Shown here: positions 1 through 8,603 of the stretch, piece after piece | Layout: every line of letters starts with the position of its first letter | Numbering within the stretch: the stretch's first letter is position 1 | From: Azospirillum brasilense | Lineage (GTDB): Bacteria > Pseudomonadota > Alphaproteobacteria > Azospirillales > Azospirillaceae | Assembly: GCF_007827795.1 (NCBI RefSeq) | Contig: NZ_VITI01000002.1 | Location: forward strand, 611,181 to 675,180 | Reading direction: 5' to 3' | Length of the DNA stretch: 64,000 bases | The notes under the pieces: generated by a model | What the model saw: only the letters and a program-made list of their open reading frames with translations | What the model was told of the DNA's origin: nothing | The model's database searches: none | Translations under genes and position numbers: made by a program

Positions 1-2
1 CC

Positions 3-599
3 ACCGCGAAGGACGCCGCGGAGGCGCGGGCGAAGCTGGCCGGGCTCGCCTTCGACCTGCTGGTCCTCGACATCATGATGCCGGGCGAGACCGGCCTGGA
101 GCTGACCGAATCGCTGCGGCGGGAGCGCGACCTGCCCATCCTGCTGCTGACCGCGCGGGGCGAGCCGGACGACCGCATCGCCGGGCTGGAGGCCGGGGCC
201 GACGACTACCTCGCCAAGCCCTTCAACCCGCGCGAGCTGCTGCTGCGCATCAACTCGATTCTGCGCCGCCAGGCCAGCCGACCGGCGGACCCGGTGCCGC
301 CGCAGCCGGTGAAGCTCGGCCCGATGATCTATCTGCCCGACCGCGACGAGCTGCGGGCGGGCGAGGAGGTGGTCCGGCTGACCACGGCGGAGGCCGGGCT
401 GCTGCGCGTGCTCGCCGCCTCCCCCGGCACCATCTTCTCGCGCGAGGAGTTGACGGAGCGCAGCAAGGTCGCCGGCAACGCCCGCACCATCGACGTGCAG
501 GTGACCCGCCTGCGCCGCAAGATCGAGCCCGACCCGCGGGAGCCGCGCTACCTCCACACGGTGCGCGGCGAGGGCTATGTGTTGAGGCCGGACCCGTAA
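3..599 (+). CDS. OmpR/PhoB-family response regulator (5' truncated)
   Basis: This is the C-terminal part of a two-component response regulator; the reading frame runs off the left edge, so the start lies outside. The remaining receiver domain shows the phosphoacceptor region (VLDIMMPGETGLEL), the conserved Thr in LLLTARG and the Lys in YLAKPFNPREL. A winged-helix DNA-binding domain follows and ends in RTIDVQVTRLRRKIEP and VRGEGYVL, as in OmpR. The gene is followed after 30 bp by a histidine kinase on the same strand, which is presumably its partner. The regulon cannot be told from the sequence. Confidence 0.93.
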   Translation, partial: TAKDAAEARAKLAGLAFDLLVLDIMMPGETGLELTESLRRERDLPILLLTARGEPDDRIAGLEAGADDYLAKPFNPRELLLRINSILRRQASRPADPVPPQPVKLGPMIYLPDRDELRAGEEVVRLTTAEAGLLRVLAASPGTIFSREELTERSKVAGNARTIDVQVTRLRRKIEPDPREPRYLHTVRGEGYVLRPDP

Positions 600-629
600 C
601 GGGACCGCTGGAAAGCCAGGACCAGGACC

Positions 630-1991
630 ATGACCACCGACACCGCCGCCGCACCGATGCCGATGCCGCGCCGCGAGCAGACGGGGCTGCTGAAGCGGTT
701 CCTGCCCCGGACGCTGTTCGGCCGCTCGCTGCTGATCATCGTGACACCGGTCATCCTGGCCCAGGCGGTGGCGACCTGGATCTTCTACGACCGGCACTGG
801 GACACCATGACGAACCGGCTGGCCTTCGCGGTGGCCGGCGACATCGCCATGGTCATCGGCATGCTGGAGCACGACCCGACCCCGGAAGGGCGCAACTGGA
901 CGCTGGCCGCCACCGCGCGCAGCACCGACCTGATCGTGACGCTGGAGCCGGGCAGCACCCTGCCCGACCACCCGCCGAAGCTGCGCGGCATGCTGGAGAA
1001 CACGCTCAGCAAGGCGCTGCACGAGCGGGTGCGGCGGCCCTTCGCCATCAACACCCGCATCACCCGCGAATGGTACGAGATCCGCGTGCAGATGCCGGAC
1101 GGCGTGCTGTCGGTGATGTCGCCGGAACGCCGCCTGTTCAGCCCGACCAGCTACATCTTCATCCTGTGGATGGTCGGTTCGGCCCTGGTGCTGTTCACCG
1201 TCGCCATCATCTTCATGCGCAACCAGATCCGCCCCATCAAGCGGCTGGCCGCCGCCGCGGACGCGCTGGGCAAGGGGCGCGACGTGCGCAACTTCAAGCC
1301 GGAGGGGGCGACCGAGGTGCGGCAGGCCGCTGTCGCCTTCCTGCGCATGCGCGAGCGCATCCACCGCCAGATCACCCAGCGGACGGAGATGCTGGCCGGA
1401 GTCAGCCACGACCTGCGCACGCCGCTGACCCGCATGAAGCTGGCGCTGGACATGATCGGCGACGGGCCGGAGGTCGAGGAGCTACTGACCGACGTCACCG
1501 AGATGGAGACGATGATCGAGGGCTATCTGGCTTTCGCCCGCGGCGAGGGGACGGAGGCCGTCCAGCCGACCGACCTGACCCGCATCCTCAACGAGGTGGT
1601 CTCCGGCGTCCGCCGCGAGGGGGCGGAGGTGGCCCTGGCGGCGCCGGACGGGCTCACCCTGCCGCTGCGCCCCAACGCGACCCGCCGCTGCCTCGCCAAC
1701 CTGCTGTCCAACGCGCGGCGCCATGGCGACCGCATCTGGGTGCGGGCGGAGCGCGAGCACGGCTTCATCGACATCCTGGTGGACGACGACGGGCCGGGAA
1801 TCCCGCAGGTTTCCCGCGACGACGTGTTCAAACCCTTCTTCCGGCTGGACAGCTCCCGCAACCAAGCGACCGGCGGGGCCGGGCTGGGGCTGACCATCGC
1901 CCGCGACGTCGCCCGCAGCCACGGCGGCGACATCACGCTCAGCGACAGCCCCTACGGCGGCCTGCGCGTGCTGATCCGACTGCCGGTGTGA
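630..1991 (+). CDS. HAMP-domain sensor histidine kinase (EnvZ-like)
   Basis: Membrane sensor kinase of 453 residues, partner of the upstream OmpR-type regulator. Predicted membrane segments lie near residues 31-53 and 174-196 and flank a periplasmic sensor region of about 120 residues. A HAMP linker follows (about 197-250), then the HisKA domain with the phosphorylated His260 in GVSHDLRTPLTRMK. The HATPase domain has an N box (NLLSNARRHG), a G1 box (DDDGPGIP) and a G2 box (GGAGLGLTIA). The architecture resembles EnvZ, but the stimulus is unknown. The ATG follows an AGGACCAGGACC stretch. Confidence 0.93.
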   Translation: MTTDTAAAPMPMPRREQTGLLKRFLPRTLFGRSLLIIVTPVILAQAVATWIFYDRHWDTMTNRLAFAVAGDIAMVIGMLEHDPTPEGRNWTLAATARSTDLIVTLEPGSTLPDHPPKLRGMLENTLSKALHERVRRPFAINTRITREWYEIRVQMPDGVLSVMSPERRLFSPTSYIFILWMVGSALVLFTVAIIFMRNQIRPIKRLAAAADALGKGRDVRNFKPEGATEVRQAAVAFLRMRERIHRQITQRTEMLAGVSHDLRTPLTRMKLALDMIGDGPEVEELLTDVTEMETMIEGYLAFARGEGTEAVQPTDLTRILNEVVSGVRREGAEVALAAPDGLTLPLRPNATRRCLANLLSNARRHGDRIWVRAEREHGFIDILVDDDGPGIPQVSRDDVFKPFFRLDSSRNQATGGAGLGLTIARDVARSHGGDITLSDSPYGGLRVLIRLPV

Positions 1992-2010
1992 ATTGCCGAA
2001 GGATGCCGTC

Positions 2011-2343
2011 ATGCCGGTCAGCCCCGACGGGTACCGCCTCATGGACGTGTTGCAAGGCGGGCGCTGCTTTTATTGCGGGGAGCCGGTGGGGGCCAAGGCG
2101 ACCTTCGACCATCTGATCCCGCTGGCCTATGGCGGCCTCGACGCGGCGCCGAACGTCGTGCTGGCGCACCGCCGCTGCAACCAGCGCAAGTCCGACCGCC
2201 TGCCGACGCCGGAGGAGATCGACCGCTTCGTCACCCAGCGCCGCCGCAGCCGGTTGGGCGTCTGGCCGCCCCTGCTGGCGCTGCGGGACGCCGAACCGGG
2301 CGACGAGTGGATGACCGTTGCCCGCGCCATCGCCGGGCTGTGA
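2011..2343 (+). CDS. HNH endonuclease domain protein
   Basis: Small protein of 110 residues with an HNH nuclease fold. The CFYCGEP and HRRCNQRK pairs supply four zinc-binding cysteine positions, and the catalytic core reads FDHLIPLAYGG with a following Asn (APNVVLAHRRC). The ATG at 2011 is chosen because GAAGGA sits 7 nt upstream; a TTG in the same frame at 1993 is less likely. It begins 19 bp after the kinase and may be cotranscribed, but no functional link is visible. Stand-alone HNH proteins occur in restriction, phage and repair contexts, and nothing here decides among them. Confidence 0.85.
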   Translation: MPVSPDGYRLMDVLQGGRCFYCGEPVGAKATFDHLIPLAYGGLDAAPNVVLAHRRCNQRKSDRLPTPEEIDRFVTQRRRSRLGVWPPLLALRDAEPGDEWMTVARAIAGL

Positions 2344-2446
2344 GCGCCGGACGGTGAGCGCCGGCCCTCCTGAGCCCTCTTGACGGCGGCCCCGCCTTCT
2401 GGCCCGATCACCGGAACGATAAACAAGGTTAATTCGGGAGCGTTCG

Positions 2447-3625
2447 ATGGCGGATCGGTACGACGTCGTGATCGTCGGCGGTGGTGTGATGGGCTGCGCG
2501 GTCGCCTATTTCCTGGCGAACGACCCCGGCTTCGGCGGCAGCGTGGCGGTGGTGGAGCGGGACCCGACCTACCAGCGCGCCTCCTCCGCCCTGTCGGCCA
2601 GCTCGATCCGGCAGCAGTTCTCGACCCCGGCGAACATCGCCCTGTCGCAGTTCGGCCTGTCCTTCATCCGCAACGCGACGCAGCATCTGTCCGTGGACGG
2701 CGACCCGGTGGATCTGGGCCTGCGCGAGCCGGGCTATCTCTATCTGGCGACCGGGGCCGGGGCGGACATCCTGCGCCGGAACAACGCCATCCAGCTCTCC
2801 TGCGGGGCCGACGTGGCCCTGCTGTCGCCGGAGGACCTGACCGCCCGCTTCCCCTGGCTGTCCGTGGAGGGAATCGCGCTCGGCTCGCTGGGCCTGTCCG
2901 GGGAGGGCTGGTTCGACGGCTACAGCCTGATGCAGGCCTTCCGCCGCAAGGCCAAGGCGCTGGGCGTCGCCATGATCGCCGGGGAGGTCGCGGGAATCGA
3001 CACCGCCGACGGCAAGGTCACAGCGGTGCGTCTGGCCGATGGCCGGCAGTTGTCCTGCGGAGTGGCGGTCAACGCCGCCGGGCCGCAGGCCCGCCGCGTC
3101 GCCACCATGGCCGGGGTGGACCTGCCGGTGTCGGCGCGCAAGCGCTGCGTTTTCGTGTTCGATTGCCGCGAGGAGCTTCCCGGCTGCCCGCTGGTCATCG
3201 ACCCGTCCGGCGTGTGGTTCCGGCCCGAGGGCAAGCAGTTCATCTGCGGCGCCCCGCCGCCCGCCGAGCGCGATCCGGACACTGACGATCTGACGGTGGA
3301 GCACGACCTGTTCGAGGAGATGATGTGGCCGGCGCTGGCCGAACGCGTCCCCGCCTTCGAGGCGATCAAGGTCACCAACGCCTGGGCCGGCTTCTACGAA
3401 TACAACGAGATCGACCAGAACGCCGTCATCGGGCCGCATCCGGAGCTTCGCAACTTCCTGTTCTGCAACGGCTTCAGCGGCCATGGCCTGCAACAGGCAC
3501 CGGGCGCCGGGCACGGGCTGGCGGAGTTGATCGCGACCGGCGCCTACCGCAGCCTGAACCTGTCGGCCTTCGCCTACGACCGTCTGGCGGAGAACCGCCC
3601 CCTGCTGGAGACCAATGTGATCTGA
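2447..3625 (+). CDS. FAD-dependent oxidoreductase, DAO family
   Basis: Flavoprotein of 392 residues from the D-amino-acid oxidase / sarcosine oxidase / glycine oxidase superfamily. The N-terminus has the Rossmann dinucleotide-binding motif (DVVIVGGGVMGCAVAYFLA), and the acidic end of the second strand is in VVERDPTY. The C-terminal FAD-contacting region includes NGFSGHGLQQAPGAG. Such enzymes oxidise amines or amino and hydroxy acids; the substrate is not predictable from sequence alone. It stands alone between an HNH gene and small orphan genes. Confidence 0.88.
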   Translation: MADRYDVVIVGGGVMGCAVAYFLANDPGFGGSVAVVERDPTYQRASSALSASSIRQQFSTPANIALSQFGLSFIRNATQHLSVDGDPVDLGLREPGYLYLATGAGADILRRNNAIQLSCGADVALLSPEDLTARFPWLSVEGIALGSLGLSGEGWFDGYSLMQAFRRKAKALGVAMIAGEVAGIDTADGKVTAVRLADGRQLSCGVAVNAAGPQARRVATMAGVDLPVSARKRCVFVFDCREELPGCPLVIDPSGVWFRPEGKQFICGAPPPAERDPDTDDLTVEHDLFEEMMWPALAERVPAFEAIKVTNAWAGFYEYNEIDQNAVIGPHPELRNFLFCNGFSGHGLQQAPGAGHGLAELIATGAYRSLNLSAFAYDRLAENRPLLETNVI

Positions 3626-3701
3626 GACGTGATCCGAGGGAACGGGCGCAAGCCTGGCCGGTTGATGGGGTGACTTTTTGAATGGATCATGAGGCCCCGC
3701 T

Positions 3702-3857
3702 ATGAAGCAGCCCCACACCGAAGAGACCGTCAAGCACACCGACGACCAGCAGAACACCGGCAACCACAAGAAGCCGGACGCCCCCGACGCCAAGGGCGCC
3801 GACCGCTTCGGCGGCACCCGCAAAGGTGCGGAGAATGTGGAGCCGACCAAGGACTGA
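3702..3857 (+). CDS. small hydrophilic protein, 51 aa
   Basis: Short reading frame starting MKQPHTEETVKH and ending GAENVEPTKD. It is rich in Asp, Lys, Asn, Gln and Thr, has no hydrophobic segment, and looks intrinsically disordered. The GGTRKGAENVEPTKD tail looks like those of small conserved alphaproteobacterial stress-type peptides, but I cannot assign a family. Codon use fits the neighbouring genes. The evidence is composition and an ATG in a plausible spot, so it remains a hypothetical gene. Confidence 0.55.
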   Translation: MKQPHTEETVKHTDDQQNTGNHKKPDAPDAKGADRFGGTRKGAENVEPTKD

Positions 3858-3947
3858 TGGCAGCCTGAAGGGCTTGCACCGGTGGGGGCGGACGTGCCAC
3901 ATCCCCTGGCGCGTCCATCTCCACTCCGCAGGCCGGGAGCCTCTCCC

Positions 3948-4199
3948 ATGGCTCACGCCATGTTCAAACGCTACAAGGTCCTGTTCACCCGCCCCTTGCC
4001 CGGCCTGCGTCCGGGCCGGCCCGAGCGCGACGCCATGGTGGAGCGGGTCAAGCGCTTCGCCAGCCAGAACGGCATGGCCGGCGACCTGCATGCGATATCA
4101 CCGAACGCCGGCTTCGGTATTCTGGAAATCCAGTGCACGGACAAGCTGGCCCGCCGCCTGAGCGATCTGTCGGAGGTCGAGTCCGTGCTGGAAGCGTAG
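3948..4199 (+). CDS. small conserved hypothetical protein, 83 aa
   Basis: Compact basic protein (MAHAMFKRYKVLFTRPLPGL at the N-terminus) ending LSDLSEVESVLEA. The alternation of beta-like and helical stretches (YKVLFTRPL, ERVKRFASQNG, FGILEIQCTD, ARRLSDLSEVESVL) suggests a ferredoxin-like alpha/beta fold, but no family is recognised. The ATG at 3948 is preceded 8 nt upstream by GGGAG. The frame also extends further upstream without a good start. It lies just before the convergent tRNA-Ser gene. Confidence 0.7.
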   Translation: MAHAMFKRYKVLFTRPLPGLRPGRPERDAMVERVKRFASQNGMAGDLHAISPNAGFGILEIQCTDKLARRLSDLSEVESVLEA

Positions 4200-4291
4200 A
4201 CGCCAACCCACCGGATTCTCACGATTTGCAGCCGCCTGGAATTGGCGGAGCACTGTCCCGGGTGCATTCCGACCGACACCGGCGCACACAA

Positions 4292-4324
4292 CGGTTTCTC
4301 CTGGGTTGCAGCCCCAGGAAACCG
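4292..4324. other. hairpin downstream of tRNA-Ser and of the 83-aa gene
   Basis: An imperfect inverted repeat pairs CGGTTTC..CTGGG with CCCAG..GAAACCG around a short loop, with a two-base bulge. It lies between the 83-aa gene (plus) and the 3' end of tRNA-Ser (minus), where a shared terminator would be expected. Neither side has a clear T-run, so termination is only inferred. Confidence 0.4.
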
Positions 4325-4360
4325 CCAAATCAGCCAGCTAAGTATTTGATTTGAAAGGAA

Positions 4361-4454
4361 TGGCGGAGGGGATGGGATTCGAACCCACGATAGGGGTTTG
4401 AGCCCCTATAACGGTTTAGCAAACCGCCGCCTTCAGCCTCTCGGCCACCCCTCC
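4361..4454 (-). tRNA. tRNA-Ser(GCU)
   Basis: A 94-nt minus-strand gene with a complete cloverleaf: acceptor stem GGAGGGG pairing with CCCCTCC, encoded GCCA end, D-arm GGCCGAGAGGCU, anticodon loop with GCU flanked by UU and AA (CGGUUUGCUAAACCG), a long variable arm (UAUAGGGG..CCCCUAU) and the T-loop GGUUCGAAUCC. The long variable arm and GCU anticodon identify a serine tRNA reading AGC/AGU codons. Confidence 0.97.
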
Positions 4455-4540
4455 TACCGGGTCGGCGCTCTGTGGCGCCGCTGGCGTGGGTGCGTTCTAA
4501 CGATCCGGATGGGGCCTGTCAACGCTTAGTCGCCAAAAAT

Positions 4541-4652
4541 TTGGAACAAGCCAGAAAAGAACGAAATCTATATAAAATTTTATGTACTTTTTAGAAAATC
4601 GCAGGTAGTTTACCACCAGAACGCGATAGCAATCATTGGTCAGGGGGACGCC
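4541..4652. promoter_or_regulatory. AT-rich leader upstream of the 77-aa gene
   Basis: About 70 bases here are markedly AT-rich (for example CTATATAAAATTTTATG) in an otherwise GC-rich window. They sit between the divergent tRNA-Ser and the small gene starting at 4653. Promoters for both are probably here, but I cannot place -35 and -10 boxes with confidence. Confidence 0.4.
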
Positions 4653-4886
4653 ATGAGCTTGTCACGCCGCTGCGCCGAAACGCTGATCGATCTGGTCGAG
4701 ATCAAGCTGAGCTGCCTGGAGATCACCGACCGCGAGGACCTTCGTGAGAAGGAGCTGCTAATGCGTTGCGTTCAGGAGTTGAAGGCCGAGGTTCGCGGCG
4801 AGAACGGGGCCACGGCCGCGTTTGAGGCGCCCAAGCGGCGCGGCCGCCGGCCCAAGCATTTGCAGCTCCAGGATCTGCACGCCTGA
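4653..4886 (+). CDS. small protein with basic C-terminus, 77 aa
   Basis: Small protein with an amphipathic helical N-terminal half (ETLIDLVEIKLSCLEI) and a basic RRGRRPKH segment near the C-terminus resembling an AT-hook. This could mean nucleic-acid binding, but the family is unknown to me. The ATG at 4653 follows CAGGGGGACGCC, giving a good ribosome-binding site. It ends 19 bp from the convergent sensor-kinase gene. The AT-rich upstream region and small size suggest a regulated accessory gene. Confidence 0.7.
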   Translation: MSLSRRCAETLIDLVEIKLSCLEITDREDLREKELLMRCVQELKAEVRGENGATAAFEAPKRRGRRPKHLQLQDLHA

Positions 4887-4905
4887 CGCAATCTCTCGGC
4901 GTCCG

Positions 4906-7032
4906 TCAGACCGGCACCACCGGCCCCGACACCGATCCAGGTTGAGGCGGCTGGGCCGTTGGCGCCGCGGCCTCCCGCGCGATGCGGCGCGGCAGACGCA
5001 GGGTGAAGCCCGTACCCTGCCCGGTCACGGACCGCACCGCCACCGTACCGCCCAGCACACCCGTCACCGTGCTGTGCACGATGTGCAGGCCAAGCCCCGA
5101 GCCCCCCTCGCCGCGCTTGGTCGTGAAGAAGGGTTCGAACACCTTTTGCAGATGATCCTCGGGGATGCCGGCCCCGTCGTCGGAAAAATCGATGACGACA
5201 TGCTCGCCGCAGTCCGGATGGACCGCAATCCGGATGGTTCCCCGCTGCTCCTCGCCATAGGCGTGGATCAACGCGTTGATCACGAGGTTGGTCAGCACTT
5301 GGCTCAACGCGCCGGGAAAGCTGTCCATTTCCAGCCCCTCCGGACAGTCCACCTCGACCGTCACCCGCGTGCGTTTCAAGCGCGGCCGCAGAGAGAACAG
5401 CACCTCGTCGATGTAGATCCGCAGATCGAAGGACCGCCGCTCGCCGGAGGTCTGGTCAACCGCCACCTGCTTGAAGCTTTGCACCAGCGCCGCCGCCCGG
5501 TTCATATTCGACACCAGCAGGCGGGCGGCTTCGGTCACCGTGTCGAGATGCTCGGCCAGGATGGTTTTCTTCAGCGTGCCCGATTCGAAACGGACACGCA
5601 GGTCGCGGGCCTGTTCGGCGATGTGGCTGGCGGCGGTGAGGCCGATACCGATGGGTGTGTTGATCTCGTGCGCGACTCCGGCGACCAGCTGCCCCAGCGA
5701 GGCCATCGCCTCCGCCTGGATCAGACTCTCCTGGGCGGCGCGCAGGTCGGCCAAAGCGCGCTCCGCCGCGTCGCGGGCGGCAACCATGGCGGCCTCCGCC
5801 GCCTTGCGGTCGTTGATGTCGTAGAGCCAGGTCAGCAGCGCCGGCTCCCCGTCCATCTCGATCTCCCCCCAGCTCGACAGCACCCAAACGATCGTTCCGT
5901 CCGGCTTGCGGAAGCGCACCTCGGCGTCGCGGAACGGGCCTTCCCGTTCGAACCGGTCGATCAGGGCCTGGCGGTCCGCCGGATCGGCGTACAGCCGCTC
6001 GGCGGGCATCGGCAGCAGATCGTCGCGCGACCGGCCCAGGATGATCTCCGACTGCGTGTTGCAGAACACCAGCAGGCCGTCGCGGCGCGTGATGTTCACG
6101 GCGATCGGGCTGGCCTCCAGGATGCGCAGCAGCCGCTCCTTGCCGGCGCGGACCTCCTCCTCCTGGCGGCGGCGCTCGGTGATGTCGGTCATGATGCCGA
6201 CGTAGCGCACCGCCCGACCGGAGGCGTCGCGGATCGCCCGCCCCTGGGCCGCGATCCACATCCAGCCCCCATCCGCGCGGCGCAGCCGGTAATCATAAGC
6301 GTAGGCCGCCGTCTCGCCCCGCAGGTGGGCATCGATGGTGGTCAGCACCCGCCGCCGGTCGTCGGGATGCAGACGCAACTCCCAAAAGTCGGCGGGCATC
6401 TCCGGCGGCTCGGCGTAGCCCAGCATGCGCGGAAAGCTGTCGGACCACCAGCAGGTCCCCCGCTGGATGTCGGTGTCCCACACCGCCGCACCGGTGGCGT
6501 CCAAGGCCATTTCCAGGCGGTCCGCCAGATCGCGGCGAACCGCGTCGGCCTTCTTCTGCTCCGTCAGATCGTAGAACCAGCTGATGTGGCAGCGCCGCCC
6601 TTCGAAGTCGATGACGGTTGAACTCAGCGAACCCATGCAGGTTTCGCCGTCGCCACGGCGCAGCAGAACTTCCTGCCCATCAAAGATGCCTTCGGCGTAA
6701 AGGCGATCGATGGCCGCCCGGCGGTCCCGCGGGTCATGATAGAGCGGCCACATGCCGTCGCGCTGGAGCTGCTCGCCGCTGACTTTGAAACAGGTGGCGG
6801 CGCTGGGGCTGTGGTAGAGATTGTCCCCGTCGCGCGTGTTGATGAGGACACCGATGGGAGCGGTATCCAGGATGGCGCGCAACCGCTCCTCCGTCGCGCC
6901 GGAGACGTTTGAGGGGGCCTCCGCCGGGGGGGGCGGTCCCATGCGCTGCGCCGCCAGCAAGCCGGCGAGAAATCCGGCCAGGAGACCGGCGAACAGCGCA
7001 AGCAGCGCCACCGTCAGCGAATCTGCAATCAT
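4906..7032 (-). CDS. multi-PAS membrane sensor histidine kinase
   Basis: Sensor kinase of 708 residues. One hydrophobic N-terminal segment (about residues 5-27) is followed by three PAS/PAC modules, roughly 45-165, 175-300 and 305-425. A dimerisation domain contains the phospho-His at about residue 455 in VAGVAHEINTPIG, followed by the ATPase domain with NLVINALIHAYG, DDGAGIP and GSGLGLHIVHS. The start is the ATG at 7032, preceded by GGGAGG; an upstream TTG frame extension is less likely. It lies downstream of gatB on the same strand. No cognate regulator is adjacent, so this is an orphan kinase. Confidence 0.9.
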   Translation of the reverse strand: MIADSLTVALLALFAGLLAGFLAGLLAAQRMGPPPPAEAPSNVSGATEERLRAILDTAPIGVLINTRDGDNLYHSPSAATCFKVSGEQLQRDGMWPLYHDPRDRRAAIDRLYAEGIFDGQEVLLRRGDGETCMGSLSSTVIDFEGRRCHISWFYDLTEQKKADAVRRDLADRLEMALDATGAAVWDTDIQRGTCWWSDSFPRMLGYAEPPEMPADFWELRLHPDDRRRVLTTIDAHLRGETAAYAYDYRLRRADGGWMWIAAQGRAIRDASGRAVRYVGIMTDITERRRQEEEVRAGKERLLRILEASPIAVNITRRDGLLVFCNTQSEIILGRSRDDLLPMPAERLYADPADRQALIDRFEREGPFRDAEVRFRKPDGTIVWVLSSWGEIEMDGEPALLTWLYDINDRKAAEAAMVAARDAAERALADLRAAQESLIQAEAMASLGQLVAGVAHEINTPIGIGLTAASHIAEQARDLRVRFESGTLKKTILAEHLDTVTEAARLLVSNMNRAAALVQSFKQVAVDQTSGERRSFDLRIYIDEVLFSLRPRLKRTRVTVEVDCPEGLEMDSFPGALSQVLTNLVINALIHAYGEEQRGTIRIAVHPDCGEHVVIDFSDDGAGIPEDHLQKVFEPFFTTKRGEGGSGLGLHIVHSTVTGVLGGTVAVRSVTGQGTGFTLRLPRRIAREAAAPTAQPPQPGSVSGPVVPV

Positions 7033-7130
7033 TGGGCCTCCCGCCGGTCCCAATTGAAACCGACGGGAGAACAAAATCAACGGTTATGACGCCGCACCAT
7101 CCCATGGCATGGCGTCACAACCATTTCCGA

Positions 7131-8582
7131 TCAGCCCTTCAGCTTGGTCATCAGGATTTCGTTGACCAGGGCCGGGTTGGCCTTGCCCTGGGTCGCCTTC
7201 ATGACCTGACCGACGAAGAAGCCGAACAGCTTGTCCTTGCCCGACCGGAACTCGGCTACCTTGTCGGCGTTGGCGGCCAGAACGGCGTCGATGGACGCCT
7301 CGATGGCCCCGGTGTCGGTGACCTGGCGCAGGCCCTTCTTCTCGACGATGTCGGCCGGCTTCTCACCGGTCTCGAACATCGCCTCGAACACCTCCTTGGC
7401 GATTCGGCCGGAGATGGTGTTGTCGGCGATCAGGTCGATCAGGCCGCCGAGGTTCTCCGCCGAAACGGGGCTCTCCTCGATCTCCTTGCCGGCCTTGTTC
7501 AGATAGCCGAACAGCTCGCCGGTGACCCAGTTGGCAGCCAGCTTCGGGTCGCGGCCCTTGGCCACGGCCTCGAAGAAGTCGGCGCGGGCCTTCTCGGACA
7601 CCAGCACGTCGGCGTCGTAGGGCGACAGTCTGTACTCGCCGATGAAGCGGGCCTTCTTGTCGTCCGGCAGTTCCGGCAGGGTGCGCTTGATCTCCTCCAC
7701 CCATTCCGCGTCCAGCTCCAGCGGCAGCAGGTCCGGATCGGGGAAGTAGCGGTAGTCGTGCGCCTCCTCCTTGGAGCGCATGGAGCGGGTCACGAATTTC
7801 GTCGTGTCCCACAGCCGCGTCTCCTGGTCGATCTTGCCGCCGTCCTCGATGATCTCGATCTGGCGACGCGCCTCATACTCGATCGCCTGCATGACGAAGC
7901 GGATCGAGTTGACGTTCTTGATCTCACAGCGCGTGCCGAAGGGCGCGCCCGGCTTGCGCACCGACACGTTGACGTCGCAGCGCATGGAGCCTTCCTCCAT
8001 GTTGCCGTCGCAGGTGCCGAGGTAGCGCAGGATGGAGCGCAGCTTGCGCACATAGGCGCCGGCCTCCTCCGCGGTGCGCATGTCCGGCTCCGACACGATC
8101 TCCATCAGCGCCACGCCCGACCGGTTCAGGTCGATGTAGGTCTTGGCGGGGTGCTGGTCGTGCAGCGACTTGCCGGCGTCCTGCTCCAGGTGCAGGCGCG
8201 TGACGCCGACCGTGCGGGAGGAGCCGTCCGGCAGGTCCAGAACGATCTCGCCCTTGCCGACGATGGGCTGCAGATACTGGCTGATCTGGTAGCCCTGCGG
8301 CAGGTCGGCGTAGAAGTAGTTCTTGCGGTCGAACACCGAGTGCAGGTTGATCTGCGCCTTCAGCCCCAGGCCGGTGCGCACCGCCTGCTCGATGCAACGC
8401 TCGTTGATGACGGGCAGCATGCCGGGAAAGGCGGCGTCGACGAAGCTGACCTGGCTGTTCGGCTCCGCGCCGAAGGCGGTGGCGGCGCCGGAGAACAGCT
8501 TGGCGTTCGAGATGACCTGGGCGTGGACCTCCAGCCCGATCACGATTTCCCAATCGCCCGTTTCGCCCTGAATGTACGACAT
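7131..8582 (-). CDS. gatB: Asp-tRNA(Asn)/Glu-tRNA(Gln) amidotransferase subunit B
   Basis: The tRNA-binding and kinase-like subunit of the GatCAB complex, which converts misacylated Glu-tRNA(Gln) or Asp-tRNA(Asn) to Gln- or Asn-tRNA in the cytoplasm. The 483 residues are typical. The N-terminus has IGLEVHAQV, followed by family-diagnostic blocks [24 protein letters not shown] and [10 protein letters not shown]. The C-terminal Yqey-like domain ends [17 protein letters not shown]. It is the last gat gene of a gatC-gatA-gatB run, 21 bp after gatA. Confidence 0.98.
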   Translation of the reverse strand: MSYIQGETGDWEIVIGLEVHAQVISNAKLFSGAATAFGAEPNSQVSFVDAAFPGMLPVINERCIEQAVRTGLGLKAQINLHSVFDRKNYFYADLPQGYQISQYLQPIVGKGEIVLDLPDGSSRTVGVTRLHLEQDAGKSLHDQHPAKTYIDLNRSGVALMEIVSEPDMRTAEEAGAYVRKLRSILRYLGTCDGNMEEGSMRCDVNVSVRKPGAPFGTRCEIKNVNSIRFVMQAIEYEARRQIEIIEDGGKIDQETRLWDTTKFVTRSMRSKEEAHDYRYFPDPDLLPLELDAEWVEEIKRTLPELPDDKKARFIGEYRLSPYDADVLVSEKARADFFEAVAKGRDPKLAANWVTGELFGYLNKAGKEIEESPVSAENLGGLIDLIADNTISGRIAKEVFEAMFETGEKPADIVEKKGLRQVTDTGAIEASIDAVLAANADKVAEFRSGKDKLFGFFVGQVMKATQGKANPALVNEILMTKLKG

Positions 8583-8603
8583 CGGTCTCTTCTCTCGTCC
8601 GGC

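Noticed and set aside
1070..2116. Second large frame overlapping the EnvZ-like kinase
   Set aside because: It is Arg/Pro/Ala-rich and out of frame with a clear kinase domain; a shadow frame.
4200..4652. Integration site (att) at tRNA-Ser
   Set aside because: No integrase gene or duplicated tRNA 3' end was seen on either side.
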